Below are positions 20,709-30,091 of a stretch of 64,000 nt of DNA, piece by piece. This stretch comes from Flavobacterium kayseriense (GTDB lineage Bacteria > Bacteroidota > Bacteroidia > Flavobacteriales > Flavobacteriaceae): the NCBI RefSeq assembly GCF_014305095.1, contig NZ_JACRUI010000004.1:124001-188000 (forward strand), in the 5' to 3' direction. A program made the position numbers and the translations under genes. Under the pieces are notes generated by a model, which did no database searches, had not been told where the DNA came from, and saw nothing but the letters and a program-made list of their open reading frames with translations. How positions within the stretch are numbered: position 1 is the stretch's first letter; each line of letters starts with the position of its first letter.

Positions 20709-20744
20709 AACAGTCGCAAATCAACTTTTGCGGCTGTTTTTTTT
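20709..20744 (+). terminator. Intrinsic terminator after the FAS1 gene
   Basis: 12-bp stem with one G-T pair (arm AACAGTCGCAAA, 20709-20720, pairing with 20727-20738), short loop and a run of eight T. The following gap to 21032 holds no visible gene; it must hold the promoter of the next gene. Confidence 0.85.
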
Positions 20745-21032
20745 AAAAATAGTTAAAGTATGAGTATTGTGATGCTCGAACACTTTGATTTATTACTCCT
20801 GTTTTTCAATAAAAAGAATCTAAACTAATTGTAATCCCATCTAAATTACTGATATTTGTACCTACAAATAATAATTGTTTCCAATGCTAAAAGTAGACTG
20901 AAACTAAAAGTTATATTTGTAATTAGTGTTTTTATATAATAGAAGAAGAGCAACTTTAAACATCATAAAGCACTCATAATTAGTTAAGTAAAAACAATAA
21001 AATAAACGTTAATTTAAATAAATTAGATTGTA

Positions 21033-21791
21033 ATGAAAATTAATATTCTACCTCTATTAGCTTCTCTTGTAATTACTATCAGTGGATGCAAATCAAATGA
21101 AGAAAACGTAACTTTTGCAGAACGTGTTGAAAAAGCACATCTCGCCAAAGAGTTTTCATCAAAAGAAGCCATACAATTTGATTTAAAACTAGAATTTGGA
21201 GGAACGGAAAGAATGAATGCAAAATTTACGCTTCTGACTAATTCAAGTAAGGGTGTTATTGAATATACAAATGGTGCTAAAATAGTTATCGACAAGGATA
21301 AAGTATTTTATGATAGTACTATTCCTAATGAAGAGGCGGTTCGATTTGATGCTTACACTTGGAGTTATTTTTTCCTCTTTCCTTACAAACTTACTGATCC
21401 AGGAACGATTTGGACTGCATATGATAATAAAGAAAAAGACAGCAATAAATTCTTGACTGAAAAATTAACTTTTACATCAGGAACAGGAGATGCACCCGAT
21501 GATTGGTATGTGGTCTATGCAGATGCAACTACCAATTTAATTGATAAAGCAGCTTATATAGTTACCGTAAAAAGCGGAAAAGCAGAAGCAGAAAAAAATC
21601 CTCATGCCATACAATATTTAGACTATACTCCTATAAATGGTATACCCGTTGCCACAAAATGGATTTTCTGGGGATGGCAAGAAGGTAAAGGACTAACTGA
21701 TGAAATAGGACACGCTACATTAACCAATATAAAATTTGTTGCAGTGGATGCGGACTATTTTAATGCAGGCGCCGACTTCAAAACTAAATAA
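21033..21791 (+). CDS. Lipoprotein, DUF6503-like (tentative), 252 aa
   Basis: Lipoprotein leader MKINILPLLASLVITISGC with Cys19. The mature part is a beta-rich domain: LKLEFGGTERMNAKFTLLT, AKIVIDKDKVFYDST, TWSYFFLFPYKLTDPGTIW and WIFWGWQEGKGLTDEIGHATL. The repeated Trp/Tyr-rich strands recall the Bacteroidota DUF6503/LolA-like lipoproteins that carry hydrophobic molecules, but I cannot confirm the family. It stands 83 bases before the FAD oxidoreductase on the same strand and may belong to that operon. Function not assigned; lipid or cofactor binding would be the first guess from the fold (inference). Confidence 0.65.
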   Translation: MKINILPLLASLVITISGCKSNEENVTFAERVEKAHLAKEFSSKEAIQFDLKLEFGGTERMNAKFTLLTNSSKGVIEYTNGAKIVIDKDKVFYDSTIPNEEAVRFDAYTWSYFFLFPYKLTDPGTIWTAYDNKEKDSNKFLTEKLTFTSGTGDAPDDWYVVYADATTNLIDKAAYIVTVKSGKAEAEKNPHAIQYLDYTPINGIPVATKWIFWGWQEGKGLTDEIGHATLTNIKFVAVDADYFNAGADFKTK

Positions 21792-21874
21792 ACTATTTTT
21801 TAATTCGATTACTAAAAGTGTAACCATTAGCATCAATCTAATTTGCTACTAACCTAACCAAAAAATTCTTTAAC

Positions 21875-23167
21875 ATGGAACATATTGTTATTATTGGAAA
21901 TGGAGTTGCTGGTGTTACGCTGGCACGACATATCAGAAAAAAATCAGATTCGAAAATCACAATTGTATCTGCTGAACATGAATTTTACTTTTCACGTACA
22001 GCGCTAATGTATGTTTTCATGGGGCACATGAAATTAGAACACACGCAGCCTTACGAAAATGATTTTTGGAAAAAAAATAATATCGATTTAATTCAAGGGT
22101 TGGTAACTTCAGTTGTACCGGATCAAAAAGAAATTCTATTAGAAAATGATACAAAAATAAGTTTTGATAAATTAGTTTTGGCAACAGGTTCTAAACCTAA
22201 TAAATATGGTTGGCCTGGACAAGATTTAAAAGGAGTGACTGGCCTGTATCACAAACAAGATTTAGAATCCTTAGAAGAATGGGCTCCTACAGCAAAAAGA
22301 GCAGTAATAGTAGGTGGCGGCCTAATTGGCATTGAATTAGCTGAAATGCTTCGATCGAGAGACATCGCCGTTACATTTCTTGTGCGTGAAGCATCATTTT
22401 GGAGCGGTGTATTACCTTTTGGCGAAAGCCAGATGATTAATCGCCATATCCTTGAGCACCATATCGATTTAAGGTTAGATACCAATTTAGTTGAAATTAC
22501 GTCAGATGAAAATGGACGTGTAAAGTCAATACTTACTGATAAAGGAGAAACTATTGAATGTGAAATTGTAGGTCTTACTGCCGGTGTTTCACCAAACATA
22601 GCTTTTTTAAAAGGATCAGGAATTGAACTAGACAAAGGAATCAAAGTTAATCGCTATTTAGAAACCAATATTAAAGATATCTATGCTATTGGAGACTGTG
22701 CTGAACAACAACAAGCAATTGACCAGCGTAGACCAATTGAGGCAGTGTGGTACACTGGAAGAATGATGGGAGAGACATTAGCACAAACACTCACTGGAAC
22801 ACCCACAAAATACTCTCCTGGACATTGGTTTAATTCAGCTAAGTTTTTAGACATAGAATATCAAACCTACGGTTGGGTATGGGCTAAAGCCAAAGAAAAT
22901 GAGGAGCACTTTTATTGGGAACATGATTCAGGTAAAAAAGCAATCCGAATCGCTTTTGATAAAAAAGATCACACCTTTTTAGGGATTAATACTTTTGGAA
23001 TTCGAATGCGACATGAGTTTTTTGATGCCGTGTTAACTAAAAAAGAAACGGTAGAGTATGTAATCGCAAACTTAGCAACAGCAAATTTTGACCCCGAATT
23101 ATATACAACCTACAATCAAGCAATTCAAAAACAATTCATTAGCCAATTTGCTACTAAACAAAACTAA
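21875..23167 (+). CDS. NAD(P)H-dependent FAD oxidoreductase (pyridine nucleotide-disulfide family)
   Basis: A 430-residue flavoprotein. FAD-binding GNGVAGVTLARHI (about 8-20), LATGSKPNKYGWPG (about 109-122), NAD(P)-binding VGGGLIGIELAEML (about 146-159) and the second FAD motif DIYAIGDCAE are present. The redox-active disulfide CxxxxC of glutathione reductase-like enzymes is absent, so it resembles NADH:rubredoxin/nitrite reductase-type FAD domains that pass electrons to a metal protein. The ~100-residue C-terminal part (from YSPGHWFNSAKF) is not a standard dimer domain. It is cytoplasmic and ends three bases before the membrane ferredoxin start, which strongly suggests that the two proteins exchange electrons. 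Closest described systems are unknown to me. Confidence 0.85.
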   Translation: MEHIVIIGNGVAGVTLARHIRKKSDSKITIVSAEHEFYFSRTALMYVFMGHMKLEHTQPYENDFWKKNNIDLIQGLVTSVVPDQKEILLENDTKISFDKLVLATGSKPNKYGWPGQDLKGVTGLYHKQDLESLEEWAPTAKRAVIVGGGLIGIELAEMLRSRDIAVTFLVREASFWSGVLPFGESQMINRHILEHHIDLRLDTNLVEITSDENGRVKSILTDKGETIECEIVGLTAGVSPNIAFLKGSGIELDKGIKVNRYLETNIKDIYAIGDCAEQQQAIDQRRPIEAVWYTGRMMGETLAQTLTGTPTKYSPGHWFNSAKFLDIEYQTYGWVWAKAKENEEHFYWEHDSGKKAIRIAFDKKDHTFLGINTFGIRMRHEFFDAVLTKKETVEYVIANLATANFDPELYTTYNQAIQKQFISQFATKQN

Positions 23168-23170
23168 AAA

Positions 23171-24763
23171 ATGAGTAAATCAATCAAAAATATATCTATC
23201 GCATCTCATGAGAACATGCAAATGGATAGTGTTCAAAAATTAGGGATTACTCTGGGATTAGTTGGTCTTTTTATCATGACACTAGCGCTCTTTAATGTAT
23301 CGTTCCCTAATAAAGGCGTATGGTTAACTGCTTCTATAACAGCTATTTTAGCAGGAATAACAATCTATGCTAATAGAACCTATTTAAATCAGCCCGAAGG
23401 CATAAAAAATAATGGCGTTTGGCACAAGGACTTTACTAGTAAAGGGAGTTGGGCTTGGATGACAGGTATCATACTTACCTCTTTTTATATCGTACTGTAT
23501 TGGTTTCCTCAATATTTAGGATTGGCGCAAGAAGGTGGTAGTAATACAGGAATTGTAGGCTTTTTTGATCCGCTTAGTTATGTTTTAAATGGTAAAGCGG
23601 CAAGTCAATGGTTTGTTTATGGAACCTTATATACTATTGCTATCCTTGGCCTTGGATATAAATTTATTTTAAAATACCGCCATAATAAATACCAATTATT
23701 CCGTACTTTATCGGTCATGTTTTTTCAATTAGGATTTGCATTTCTAATTCCTGAAATTCTAGAAAAATTAAATCCAGAAAAAGCGTATTTCGCAAAGGAT
23801 ATAAAAAACATGTGGCCTCTTAATTATTACTTCTTTAATGATTGGCATTTAAAAGCCATGTTCGACGGTGGTAATTTAGGAATGTTTATGTTAATTTTTG
23901 GAATAGCTTTAATCTTTATCATCTCTCCCATATTAACTTATTTCTACGGAAAACGCTGGTATTGTTCATGGGTTTGTGGTTGTGGAGGTCTTGCTGAGAC
24001 AGCTGGAGATAGTTTTAGACATTTGTCTAATAAATCTGTTACCGCATGGAAAATAGAAAGATGGATGATTCACTCTGTATTGGTATTTTCATTCGTAATG
24101 ACGATTGCCGTTCTTTTCACGTTTCTATCAGACAATCCAGAGATTAGTTTTATTACTAAAGATCATTTCATTTGGGGCATCGTTATTTTCCTTGCTGTTT
24201 TTACAAGTGTTTTATTTATTTTCAAACGAAAAGACTTAGATGCCGATGCTGTTTATACGATGCTATCGTTGGTAGCTATTATAATTATATCTTTACTTAT
24301 CAATTATTTTTCTGGTAACCGAAACATCCTTTTTATTGATGGTAATTCATTACGTGAATGGTACGGATTTGCTATAGGAGCTGCCTTTAGTGGCGTGGTT
24401 GGCGTTGGTTTTTATCCTATTTTAGGAAATCGTGTTTGGTGTCGCTTTGGTTGTCCAATGGCAGCAATATTAGGTTTACAGCAACGCTTATTTTCAAAAT
24501 TCAGAATTACTACGAACGGAGGTCAATGCATCTCTTGCGGAAATTGCTCTACTTATTGCGAAATGGGGATTGATGTACGTAGCTATGCTCAAAAAGGTGA
24601 AAACATAGTACGCTCTTCATGTGTAGGTTGTGGAATTTGTGCAGCTGTATGTCCGCGTGGTGTACTTAAATTAGAAAACGATACTCCAGCAGGACGTATC
24701 AATTCAAACGAAATATTATTAGGTAATGACGTCAATTTGATGGATTTACTAAACAACAAATAA
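23171..24763 (+). CDS. NapH/NosR-like polytopic membrane protein with four cysteine motifs (4Fe-4S)
   Basis: A 530-residue protein with about ten membrane helices. Two CxxxCP-like membrane-edge motifs are visible (YCSWVCGCGGLAE and WCRFGCPMAAILG), as in NapH and NosR, followed by two C-terminal 4Fe-4S ferredoxin motifs (CISCGNCSTYCEMG and CVGCGICAAVCPRG). Such proteins take electrons from a cytoplasmic donor or quinol and pass them across the membrane. Unlike NapH (about 290 aa) it is almost twice as long, with extra helices before the first motif. The start lies three bases after the FAD oxidoreductase stop and the next gene starts one base after its stop. The periplasmic acceptor is not evident; the rhodanese, DUF547 or peroxiredoxin-like proteins nearby are candidates only. 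Confidence 0.85.
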   Translation: MSKSIKNISIASHENMQMDSVQKLGITLGLVGLFIMTLALFNVSFPNKGVWLTASITAILAGITIYANRTYLNQPEGIKNNGVWHKDFTSKGSWAWMTGIILTSFYIVLYWFPQYLGLAQEGGSNTGIVGFFDPLSYVLNGKAASQWFVYGTLYTIAILGLGYKFILKYRHNKYQLFRTLSVMFFQLGFAFLIPEILEKLNPEKAYFAKDIKNMWPLNYYFFNDWHLKAMFDGGNLGMFMLIFGIALIFIISPILTYFYGKRWYCSWVCGCGGLAETAGDSFRHLSNKSVTAWKIERWMIHSVLVFSFVMTIAVLFTFLSDNPEISFITKDHFIWGIVIFLAVFTSVLFIFKRKDLDADAVYTMLSLVAIIIISLLINYFSGNRNILFIDGNSLREWYGFAIGAAFSGVVGVGFYPILGNRVWCRFGCPMAAILGLQQRLFSKFRITTNGGQCISCGNCSTYCEMGIDVRSYAQKGENIVRSSCVGCGICAAVCPRGVLKLENDTPAGRINSNEILLGNDVNLMDLLNNK

Positions 24764-24764
24764 C

Positions 24765-25163
24765 ATGAAAAAAGCAATTTATATTTTGTTTTTGTTTGTC
24801 TTTATTCAAACTTCCGCTCAGAAAACGTATCATAAAACCTATTTTAAAAATGGAAATATGGAATCAGAAGGCTGGCTAAACCAAAATCAAAAAGTAGACT
24901 ACTGGTTTTATTACTTTGAAAACGGAAACAAAAAAGCAGAAGGACATTTTGAGGAAAATAAAAAATGCAAATGGTGGGTTTTCTATAAATCCAATAAACA
25001 AATTGATAAAAAAAGTGAATTCGAAAACGATCAGCTAAATGGATTAACTTTAATTTATCAAAAGAACAATATCATTAGAGCTGAAAAATATGCCATGGGT
25101 AAAAAACTAAAAGAATGGAATTCTTTATCAGAATTCAAAAAAGACAATAAAATAAGCTTCTAA
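24765..25163 (+). CDS. Exported MORN-like repeat protein, 132 aa
   Basis: Signal peptide MKKAIYILFLFVFIQTSAQ followed by short tandem repeats of the type YFKNGNMESEGWLNQNQK, YFENGNKKAEGHFEENKK and LIYQKNNIIRAEKY, the variant MORN/YwqK repeat common in Bacteroidota. Its role is unknown; repeats of this type are usually structural or binding. The start follows the ferredoxin stop by one base and the stop codon overlaps the ATG of the glycosyltransferase (25163), so it links the redox pair to the glycosyltransferases in one transcript. The length is short for the family (4-5 repeats). Confidence 0.75.
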   Translation: MKKAIYILFLFVFIQTSAQKTYHKTYFKNGNMESEGWLNQNQKVDYWFYYFENGNKKAEGHFEENKKCKWWVFYKSNKQIDKKSEFENDQLNGLTLIYQKNNIIRAEKYAMGKKLKEWNSLSEFKKDNKISF

Positions 25164-25852
25164 TGAATCACATAAAAGTAATTATCCCTGCTTATAATGA
25201 AGAAAAAGCAATTGCCAACGTAATTAAAGAAATTCCAACCTTTGTCAACGAGATTATTGTAATAAGTAACAACTCGACAGACAACACTATTCAAGTGGCA
25301 AAAAATGCAGGAGCAACAGTATTGTCTGAAAGTCGCAAAGGTTATGGCTTTGCCTGCCTAAAGGGAATGGACTACATTGCTAATCAAGAAATAAAACCAG
25401 ACATCATTGTTTTTTTAGATGGTGATTATTCAGACTATCCAGAGGAATTAATTAAGTTAATAGCTCCAATACAAAATGATAATATTGACTTTGTAATAGG
25501 TGCAAGAGTAGCTTCACTTAGAGAAAAGCATTCCATGACTCCGCAACAAGTCTTTGGGAATTGGCTAGCGACAACTCTTATGAAAATATTTTTTAATGCA
25601 AAATTTTCTGATTTAGGTCCTTTTAGAGCAATTAAATATAATAAATTACTAGCTTTAAACATGGAAGACAAAACCTATGGTTGGACAGTAGAAATGCAAC
25701 TAAAGGTCTTGAAACAAAAAATGAGCTATAAAGAAATTCCAGTTCGTTACAAAAATAGAATTGGCGTTTCTAAAGTATCGGGTACGGTTAAAGGCACGAT
25801 TATGGCTGGAGTAAAAATAATAGGATGGATCTTTAAATATACCTTTAAATAA
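25163..25852 (+). CDS. Family 2 glycosyltransferase (dolichol-phosphate mannosyltransferase-like)
   Basis: A 229-residue GT-A enzyme with VIIPAYNEEKAIANVIKEIP at the N-terminus, NNSTDNTIQVAKNAGATVL, and the metal-binding DGDYSDYPEE. A C-terminal hydrophobic stretch (IMAGVKIIGWIFKYTFK) may touch the membrane. This layout is that of undecaprenyl- or dolichyl-phosphate hexosyltransferases that charge a lipid carrier. The ATG overlaps the previous stop by one base; the next gene starts four bases after. With the GT-C-like protein two genes on, a lipid-linked sugar donor and acceptor chain is likely (inference); the sugar is unknown. Confidence 0.88.
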   Translation: MNHIKVIIPAYNEEKAIANVIKEIPTFVNEIIVISNNSTDNTIQVAKNAGATVLSESRKGYGFACLKGMDYIANQEIKPDIIVFLDGDYSDYPEELIKLIAPIQNDNIDFVIGARVASLREKHSMTPQQVFGNWLATTLMKIFFNAKFSDLGPFRAIKYNKLLALNMEDKTYGWTVEMQLKVLKQKMSYKEIPVRYKNRIGVSKVSGTVKGTIMAGVKIIGWIFKYTFK

Positions 25853-25856
25853 TAAA

Positions 25857-27338
25857 ATGTTACAACTTTCTTACATCATAGTAATCCTATACAGCATCTC
25901 GATTGTACTATTGTTTTTGTATAGTTTGGCTCATTTTAATTTGTTGCTAAATTATCTTAAAAGCAAAAAACAAAAAGACAAATCACAACAATACGATCTT
26001 AATAACCCGAGCGAAACTCCTTTCGTGACCATACAATTACCTATCTATAATGAAAAATACGTAGTAGAACGCCTTTTAACTACTATTGCTCAAATGAATT
26101 ATCCGCAGCACAAGCTAGAAATACAAGTTCTTGACGATAGTACTGATGATAGTGTGATAGAAACAGCCCAATTAATCAAACAAATAGCTGCCACTGGTAT
26201 TGATATTACTCACATACGCAGAACTAATAGGACTGGCTATAAAGCTGGCGCCTTGAAGGAAGGATTACTTACTGCTAAAGGAGAATTTATCGCTATTTTT
26301 GATGCTGATTTTGTACCTCAAAAAGATTGGCTTTACCAAACAATCCCTTATTTTAAGAATCCAAAAATTGGAGTGGTACAAACCCGCTGGGGACATTTAA
26401 ACCGTGACTATTCTGTTTTAACAAAAATTCAGGCTTTTGCATTAGATGCGCATTTTACCATAGAGCAAGTAGGACGAAATTCAAAATTACATTTTATCAA
26501 TTTCAACGGTACCGCAGGTGTTTGGAGGAAACAATGCATAATAGATGCTGGTAATTGGGAAAGTGACACGTTAACCGAAGATCTTGATTTAAGCTACCGC
26601 GCTCAGTTAAAAAAATGGGAATTCAAGTACTTAGAAAATGTCGTGACACCAGCGGAACTTCCAGCCATAATAAGTGCTGCAAGATCGCAACAATTTAGAT
26701 GGAACAAAGGCGGAGCCGAAAATTTTAGTAAAAACGCTTCGCGTGTATTGCAATCAAAATCAATTGGGTTTAAAACGAAAGCACATGGAATGCTGCATTT
26801 ATTAAACAGCACCATGTTTTTAGCCATTTTTACAATGGCAATATTAAGTGTACCCATGCTGTATATCAAAAATGAATTCCCAGTATTTAATCGAGTATTT
26901 GACATACTAATTTTCTTTATCGTTACATCTATCCTGTTTTTCATTAGTTACTGGGCTACATATAAAAGTATTCACGGCGGCGGCTTTAGAAACTTCGTTA
27001 GCTATATGGGTCTTTTTATTACCTTTTATACGATTGCCATGGGCTTTTCTTTTCACAATACTATCGCCGTTTTAGAGGGTCTATGGGGCAAAAAAAGCGA
27101 ATTTGTGCGAACTCCAAAACTTAACATCGAAGCGCTAAAAGACAAATGGAAACAGAATAGCTATATCTCTCAAACCATTTCTAAAAATATCATCGCCGAA
27201 GGAATACTAATACTTTATTTTCTTTTCGCTATGTATAGCGCAATACGCTTGAATGACTACAGTTTAATTGCCCTCCATTTAATGTTATTTCTAGGGTTTG
27301 GTTTTGTATTTGTCAAGTCAGTAGTTGGGAATAAATGA
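25857..27338 (+). CDS. Membrane family 2 glycosyltransferase (cellulose/glucomannan synthase-like)
   Basis: A 493-residue processive-type GT2. One helix (about 4-26) precedes the catalytic domain with [36 protein letters not shown], catalytic TEDLDLS and the product-binding QQFRWNKGG (D, DxD, TED, Q-x-x-R-W all intact). Four further helices follow. This is the signature of cellulose synthase-like enzymes that polymerise beta-linked hexoses and extrude them. No PilZ domain or bcsB-like partner is present. It overlaps the next gene by four bases (ATGA, 27335-27338). Together with the DPM-like enzyme and the GH113-like hydrolase downstream, it may make a mannose-type polymer (inference). Confidence 0.88.
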   Translation: MLQLSYIIVILYSISIVLLFLYSLAHFNLLLNYLKSKKQKDKSQQYDLNNPSETPFVTIQLPIYNEKYVVERLLTTIAQMNYPQHKLEIQVLDDSTDDSVIETAQLIKQIAATGIDITHIRRTNRTGYKAGALKEGLLTAKGEFIAIFDADFVPQKDWLYQTIPYFKNPKIGVVQTRWGHLNRDYSVLTKIQAFALDAHFTIEQVGRNSKLHFINFNGTAGVWRKQCIIDAGNWESDTLTEDLDLSYRAQLKKWEFKYLENVVTPAELPAIISAARSQQFRWNKGGAENFSKNASRVLQSKSIGFKTKAHGMLHLLNSTMFLAIFTMAILSVPMLYIKNEFPVFNRVFDILIFFIVTSILFFISYWATYKSIHGGGFRNFVSYMGLFITFYTIAMGFSFHNTIAVLEGLWGKKSEFVRTPKLNIEALKDKWKQNSYISQTISKNIIAEGILILYFLFAMYSAIRLNDYSLIALHLMLFLGFGFVFVKSVVGNK

Positions 27339-28687
27339 TAAATAGTAAACTAAATAACAAGAAAACTTATGGTTTAATCACCCTAAGTATTTTCCTTTAC
27401 ACGTACCTAGCGTATTTTCTTGATCGTTCGCAATTTATAAATCTGATAATATGTGTAAGCGTCCTATTTTTGTCTTTTGTACAAATTATAAAATGGCAAA
27501 AGGATGATTTTAAGTTCCTAACCATTACGGCAGTTTTGTTTCAATTGGCGGTCCTTTTGGCTTTGCCTAATTTATCACAGGATTACTTTAGATTCATTTG
27601 GGACGGGTATTTATTGATTCAGCAAATGAACCCTTACTTACAGTTACCAAAAGACCTGATTCTTCAATCAGACTTAGGCATTCCTAATGCTAAAGAATTG
27701 TATAGTGGTATGGGAAGTTTAAGCGCAAAGCATTACTCTAACTATCCTCCTGTAAACCAATTTATTTTTGCAGTAGCGGCCTTTTTTAGTACAAAATCCA
27801 TACTAAGTACGGTAATTGCAATGCGTATTCTCATTATAGCAGCAAACATAGGAACACTTTATTTTGGTAGTAAACTACTCGGTCGATTAGGAGTTGCTAA
27901 GCACCGAATTTTCTATTTCATTTTGAATCCGCTAGTACTAATTGAACTTACAGGAAATTTACATTTTGAGGGTGTAATGCTTTTCTTCTTCGTATGGTCT
28001 ATGTATTTGCTAGAGCAAAATAAATGGAAAATGGCCGCCGTTATTTTAGCACTTTCCATATCCGTAAAATTATTGCCCTTACTCCTTCTACCTCTGTTCT
28101 TAAAAAAATTAGGATGGGGTAAAGCAATCGTGTTTTATATAATTGTAGTCGGAGTTAATGTTCTACTTTTTCTTCCCTTTCTTTCTAATGCACTAATTCA
28201 AAATTACAGCGAAACTATTGGATTATGGTTTACGAATTTTGAATTCAACGCTAGTGTTTATTACATCATTCGAGAAATAGGATTTTGGATTACAGGTTAC
28301 AATATCATCCATATCACAGGAAAAATCATTCCTGTTTGCATTATTTTATTTATCGCTTATCAAAGTTTGAAGGAAAAGAACATCAATACGTTGCAGCTTT
28401 TTAATAGCTTCTTATTAGTCCTTACCGTTTACTTCTTCAGCTCGACTACTGTTCATCCTTGGTATGTCATAAACTTGATACTAATAGGTATATTTACAAA
28501 ATACAACTTTCCAATAATTTGGAGCTTTACCATCTTCCTAAGTTATATAGCGTATTCAACTCCTGAGTTCAAAGAGAACTATTGGCTCATCGCCGTGGAA
28601 TATGGCTTAGTAGTGTGCTATATTTTATTTGAGCAGCAGATAATGAAAGCAGAAAAAACAACACTGCTTTATTCCGATCAAAAATGA
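27335..28687 (+). CDS. Polytopic membrane protein, GT-C mannosyltransferase-like
   Basis: A 450-residue protein with about ten to twelve membrane helices. The first extracellular loop has [20 protein letters not shown], a D-x-x-R/W-D pattern with Pro-Tyr that matches GT-C glycosyltransferases using polyprenyl-phosphate sugars (family GT87/mannosyltransferase-like). The C-terminal part [20 protein letters not shown] contains the conserved HPWY. It would act with the DPM-like gene at 25163 that charges the carrier. Start overlaps the previous gene by four bases. I cannot fix the acceptor: glycoprotein, lipid or polymer are all possible. Confidence 0.78.
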   Translation: MINSKLNNKKTYGLITLSIFLYTYLAYFLDRSQFINLIICVSVLFLSFVQIIKWQKDDFKFLTITAVLFQLAVLLALPNLSQDYFRFIWDGYLLIQQMNPYLQLPKDLILQSDLGIPNAKELYSGMGSLSAKHYSNYPPVNQFIFAVAAFFSTKSILSTVIAMRILIIAANIGTLYFGSKLLGRLGVAKHRIFYFILNPLVLIELTGNLHFEGVMLFFFVWSMYLLEQNKWKMAAVILALSISVKLLPLLLLPLFLKKLGWGKAIVFYIIVVGVNVLLFLPFLSNALIQNYSETIGLWFTNFEFNASVYYIIREIGFWITGYNIIHITGKIIPVCIILFIAYQSLKEKNINTLQLFNSFLLVLTVYFFSSTTVHPWYVINLILIGIFTKYNFPIIWSFTIFLSYIAYSTPEFKENYWLIAVEYGLVVCYILFEQQIMKAEKTTLLYSDQK

Positions 28688-28723
28688 TGTAATAATTTAT
28701 TTTAATCTTCTAAATAGCTACCT

Positions 28724-29413
28724 ATGGACTGCCCAAACTGCTTACTTTCTATATCTGAAAAATTATTACTTAATGTAAAAATGAATTTAGATACGGAACA
28801 GGAACAACTCTTTTTGCATTCAGTCACTTTGACTCAATTAAAAGCCAAACTAAATAAAGATGCGGCTAAAAAGGCATTTTGGATCAATATTTACAACGCC
28901 TTTTATCAAATAGAGGCACGTAAATCAGCAGTTAATCGCAAAACTATTTTTAGTGCTAAGAAGATTCCTATTGCTGAAAATCTTTTTAGTCTCGACGATA
29001 TCGAGCACGGAATTTTAAGAAAAAATCGCTGGAAATGGAGTTTTGGTTACTTAAGAAATCCTTTTGCATCTACCTTATTAATAGATATGGAAGTGCAAAC
29101 AATCGATTTTCGAATTCACTTTGCATTAAATTGCGGTGCCAAGAGCTGCCCTCCTATCGCTTTCTACAATTTTGAAAAAACAGATCAACAATTGGATAGC
29201 GCAATGCATTCCTTTCTTGAGCAAGAGACAACTATAGATCATCGCACTAAAACCATTACAACTTCCAAGTTACTGTTGTGGTACCGTGCTGATTTTGGTG
29301 GAACAAAAGGCATAAAACAAGCGCTAACTAAAGTACTTGCAGTAGATACAACTCCTTATAAAATTAGGTTTGAATCCTACAGTTGGGAATCCCATTTAGA
29401 AAATTATTCGTAA
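28724..29413 (+). CDS. DUF547 domain protein without leader, 229 aa
   Basis: Second DUF547 protein of the window. Marks: AFWINIYNAFYQIEA, LDDIEHGILRKNRWKWSFG, HFALNCGAKSCPPIAFY and the ending YKIRFESYSWE. It has CPNC at residues 3-6 of the N-terminus (Met1-Asp-Cys-Pro-Asn-Cys), a CxxC-like pair that might be redox active, and lacks the linker and lipobox of the paralogue at 17258. No signal peptide is visible, so it looks cytoplasmic. It is 36 bases after the GT-C gene and 43 bases before the peroxiredoxin-like gene. DUF547 function is unknown; presence of two paralogues in one neighbourhood suggests one pathway in two compartments (inference). Confidence 0.82.
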   Translation: MDCPNCLLSISEKLLLNVKMNLDTEQEQLFLHSVTLTQLKAKLNKDAAKKAFWINIYNAFYQIEARKSAVNRKTIFSAKKIPIAENLFSLDDIEHGILRKNRWKWSFGYLRNPFASTLLIDMEVQTIDFRIHFALNCGAKSCPPIAFYNFEKTDQQLDSAMHSFLEQETTIDHRTKTITTSKLLLWYRADFGGTKGIKQALTKVLAVDTTPYKIRFESYSWESHLENYS

Positions 29414-29456
29414 CTTCATGAACTTAGTTTAATCCCTTAATTAAAAATACAATCAC

Positions 29457-30059
29457 ATGTATAAAACAATTTTAGCATTAGTTTTTATTGCTTTTTTTAC
29501 TATCTCAGCTAACGCACAAACAGCACCACTACAAGCAGAGGATATCAGTCCACTTTTAATTGGAGAAATACTACCCCCTGCTCAATTACTAAATGCAGAT
29601 GGAAAAACGATAGCGCTTAATAGCATACTAACAGCTAAGCCAACAGTTTTAGTATTTTATAGAGGTGGATGGTGCCCCTATTGTAATGCTCAATTATCAG
29701 GTTTAGTGGATATAGAGCAACAAATTTTAGATTTAGGTTACCAAATCGTTGCTGTTAGTCCAGACGATTATAGAAATCTAAAAAATACCGAGGAGAAAGA
29801 TAAAATCAAATACCAAGTACTATCCGATAAAAACGGTGCATTCATAAAGGAAGTTGGCATCGCTTTTCAAACGCCGTCAGCAATAAAAGGATATGTAGCT
29901 ACCCAAGGGCAAAAAGGAGAAACAGCAACTGTTTTACCGGTGCCAACAGTACTAATCGTTACTACTAAAGGAGAAATTGTTTTTGAATACATTAACCCTA
30001 ATTATAAACAACGAATTAGTGGCGACATGCTTTTAGCAGTTTTAAAAACAATTAAATAA
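29457..30059 (+). CDS. Exported peroxiredoxin-like AhpC/TSA protein
   Basis: A 200-residue protein: signal peptide MYKTILALVFIAFFTISANA, then an AhpC/TSA thioredoxin-fold domain (about 38-190). The active site FYRGGWCPYCNAQL carries CxxC in the Prx-like-2/thioredoxin position; the resolving Cys of typical 2-Cys peroxiredoxins is not seen. The family reduces peroxides or works as periplasmic thiol oxidoreductase. The second motif VTTKGEIVFEYINPNYKQRI is the usual C-terminal strand-helix. It is 32 bases before the Grx-Grx-TrxR fusion, a likely reductant for its cytoplasmic counterparts, although this protein is exported, so a membrane relay would be needed (inference). Confidence 0.85.
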   Translation: MYKTILALVFIAFFTISANAQTAPLQAEDISPLLIGEILPPAQLLNADGKTIALNSILTAKPTVLVFYRGGWCPYCNAQLSGLVDIEQQILDLGYQIVAVSPDDYRNLKNTEEKDKIKYQVLSDKNGAFIKEVGIAFQTPSAIKGYVATQGQKGETATVLPVPTVLIVTTKGEIVFEYINPNYKQRISGDMLLAVLKTIK

Positions 30060-30091
30060 AACGACAGCGATAGCTGACAAAACTAAAATAA

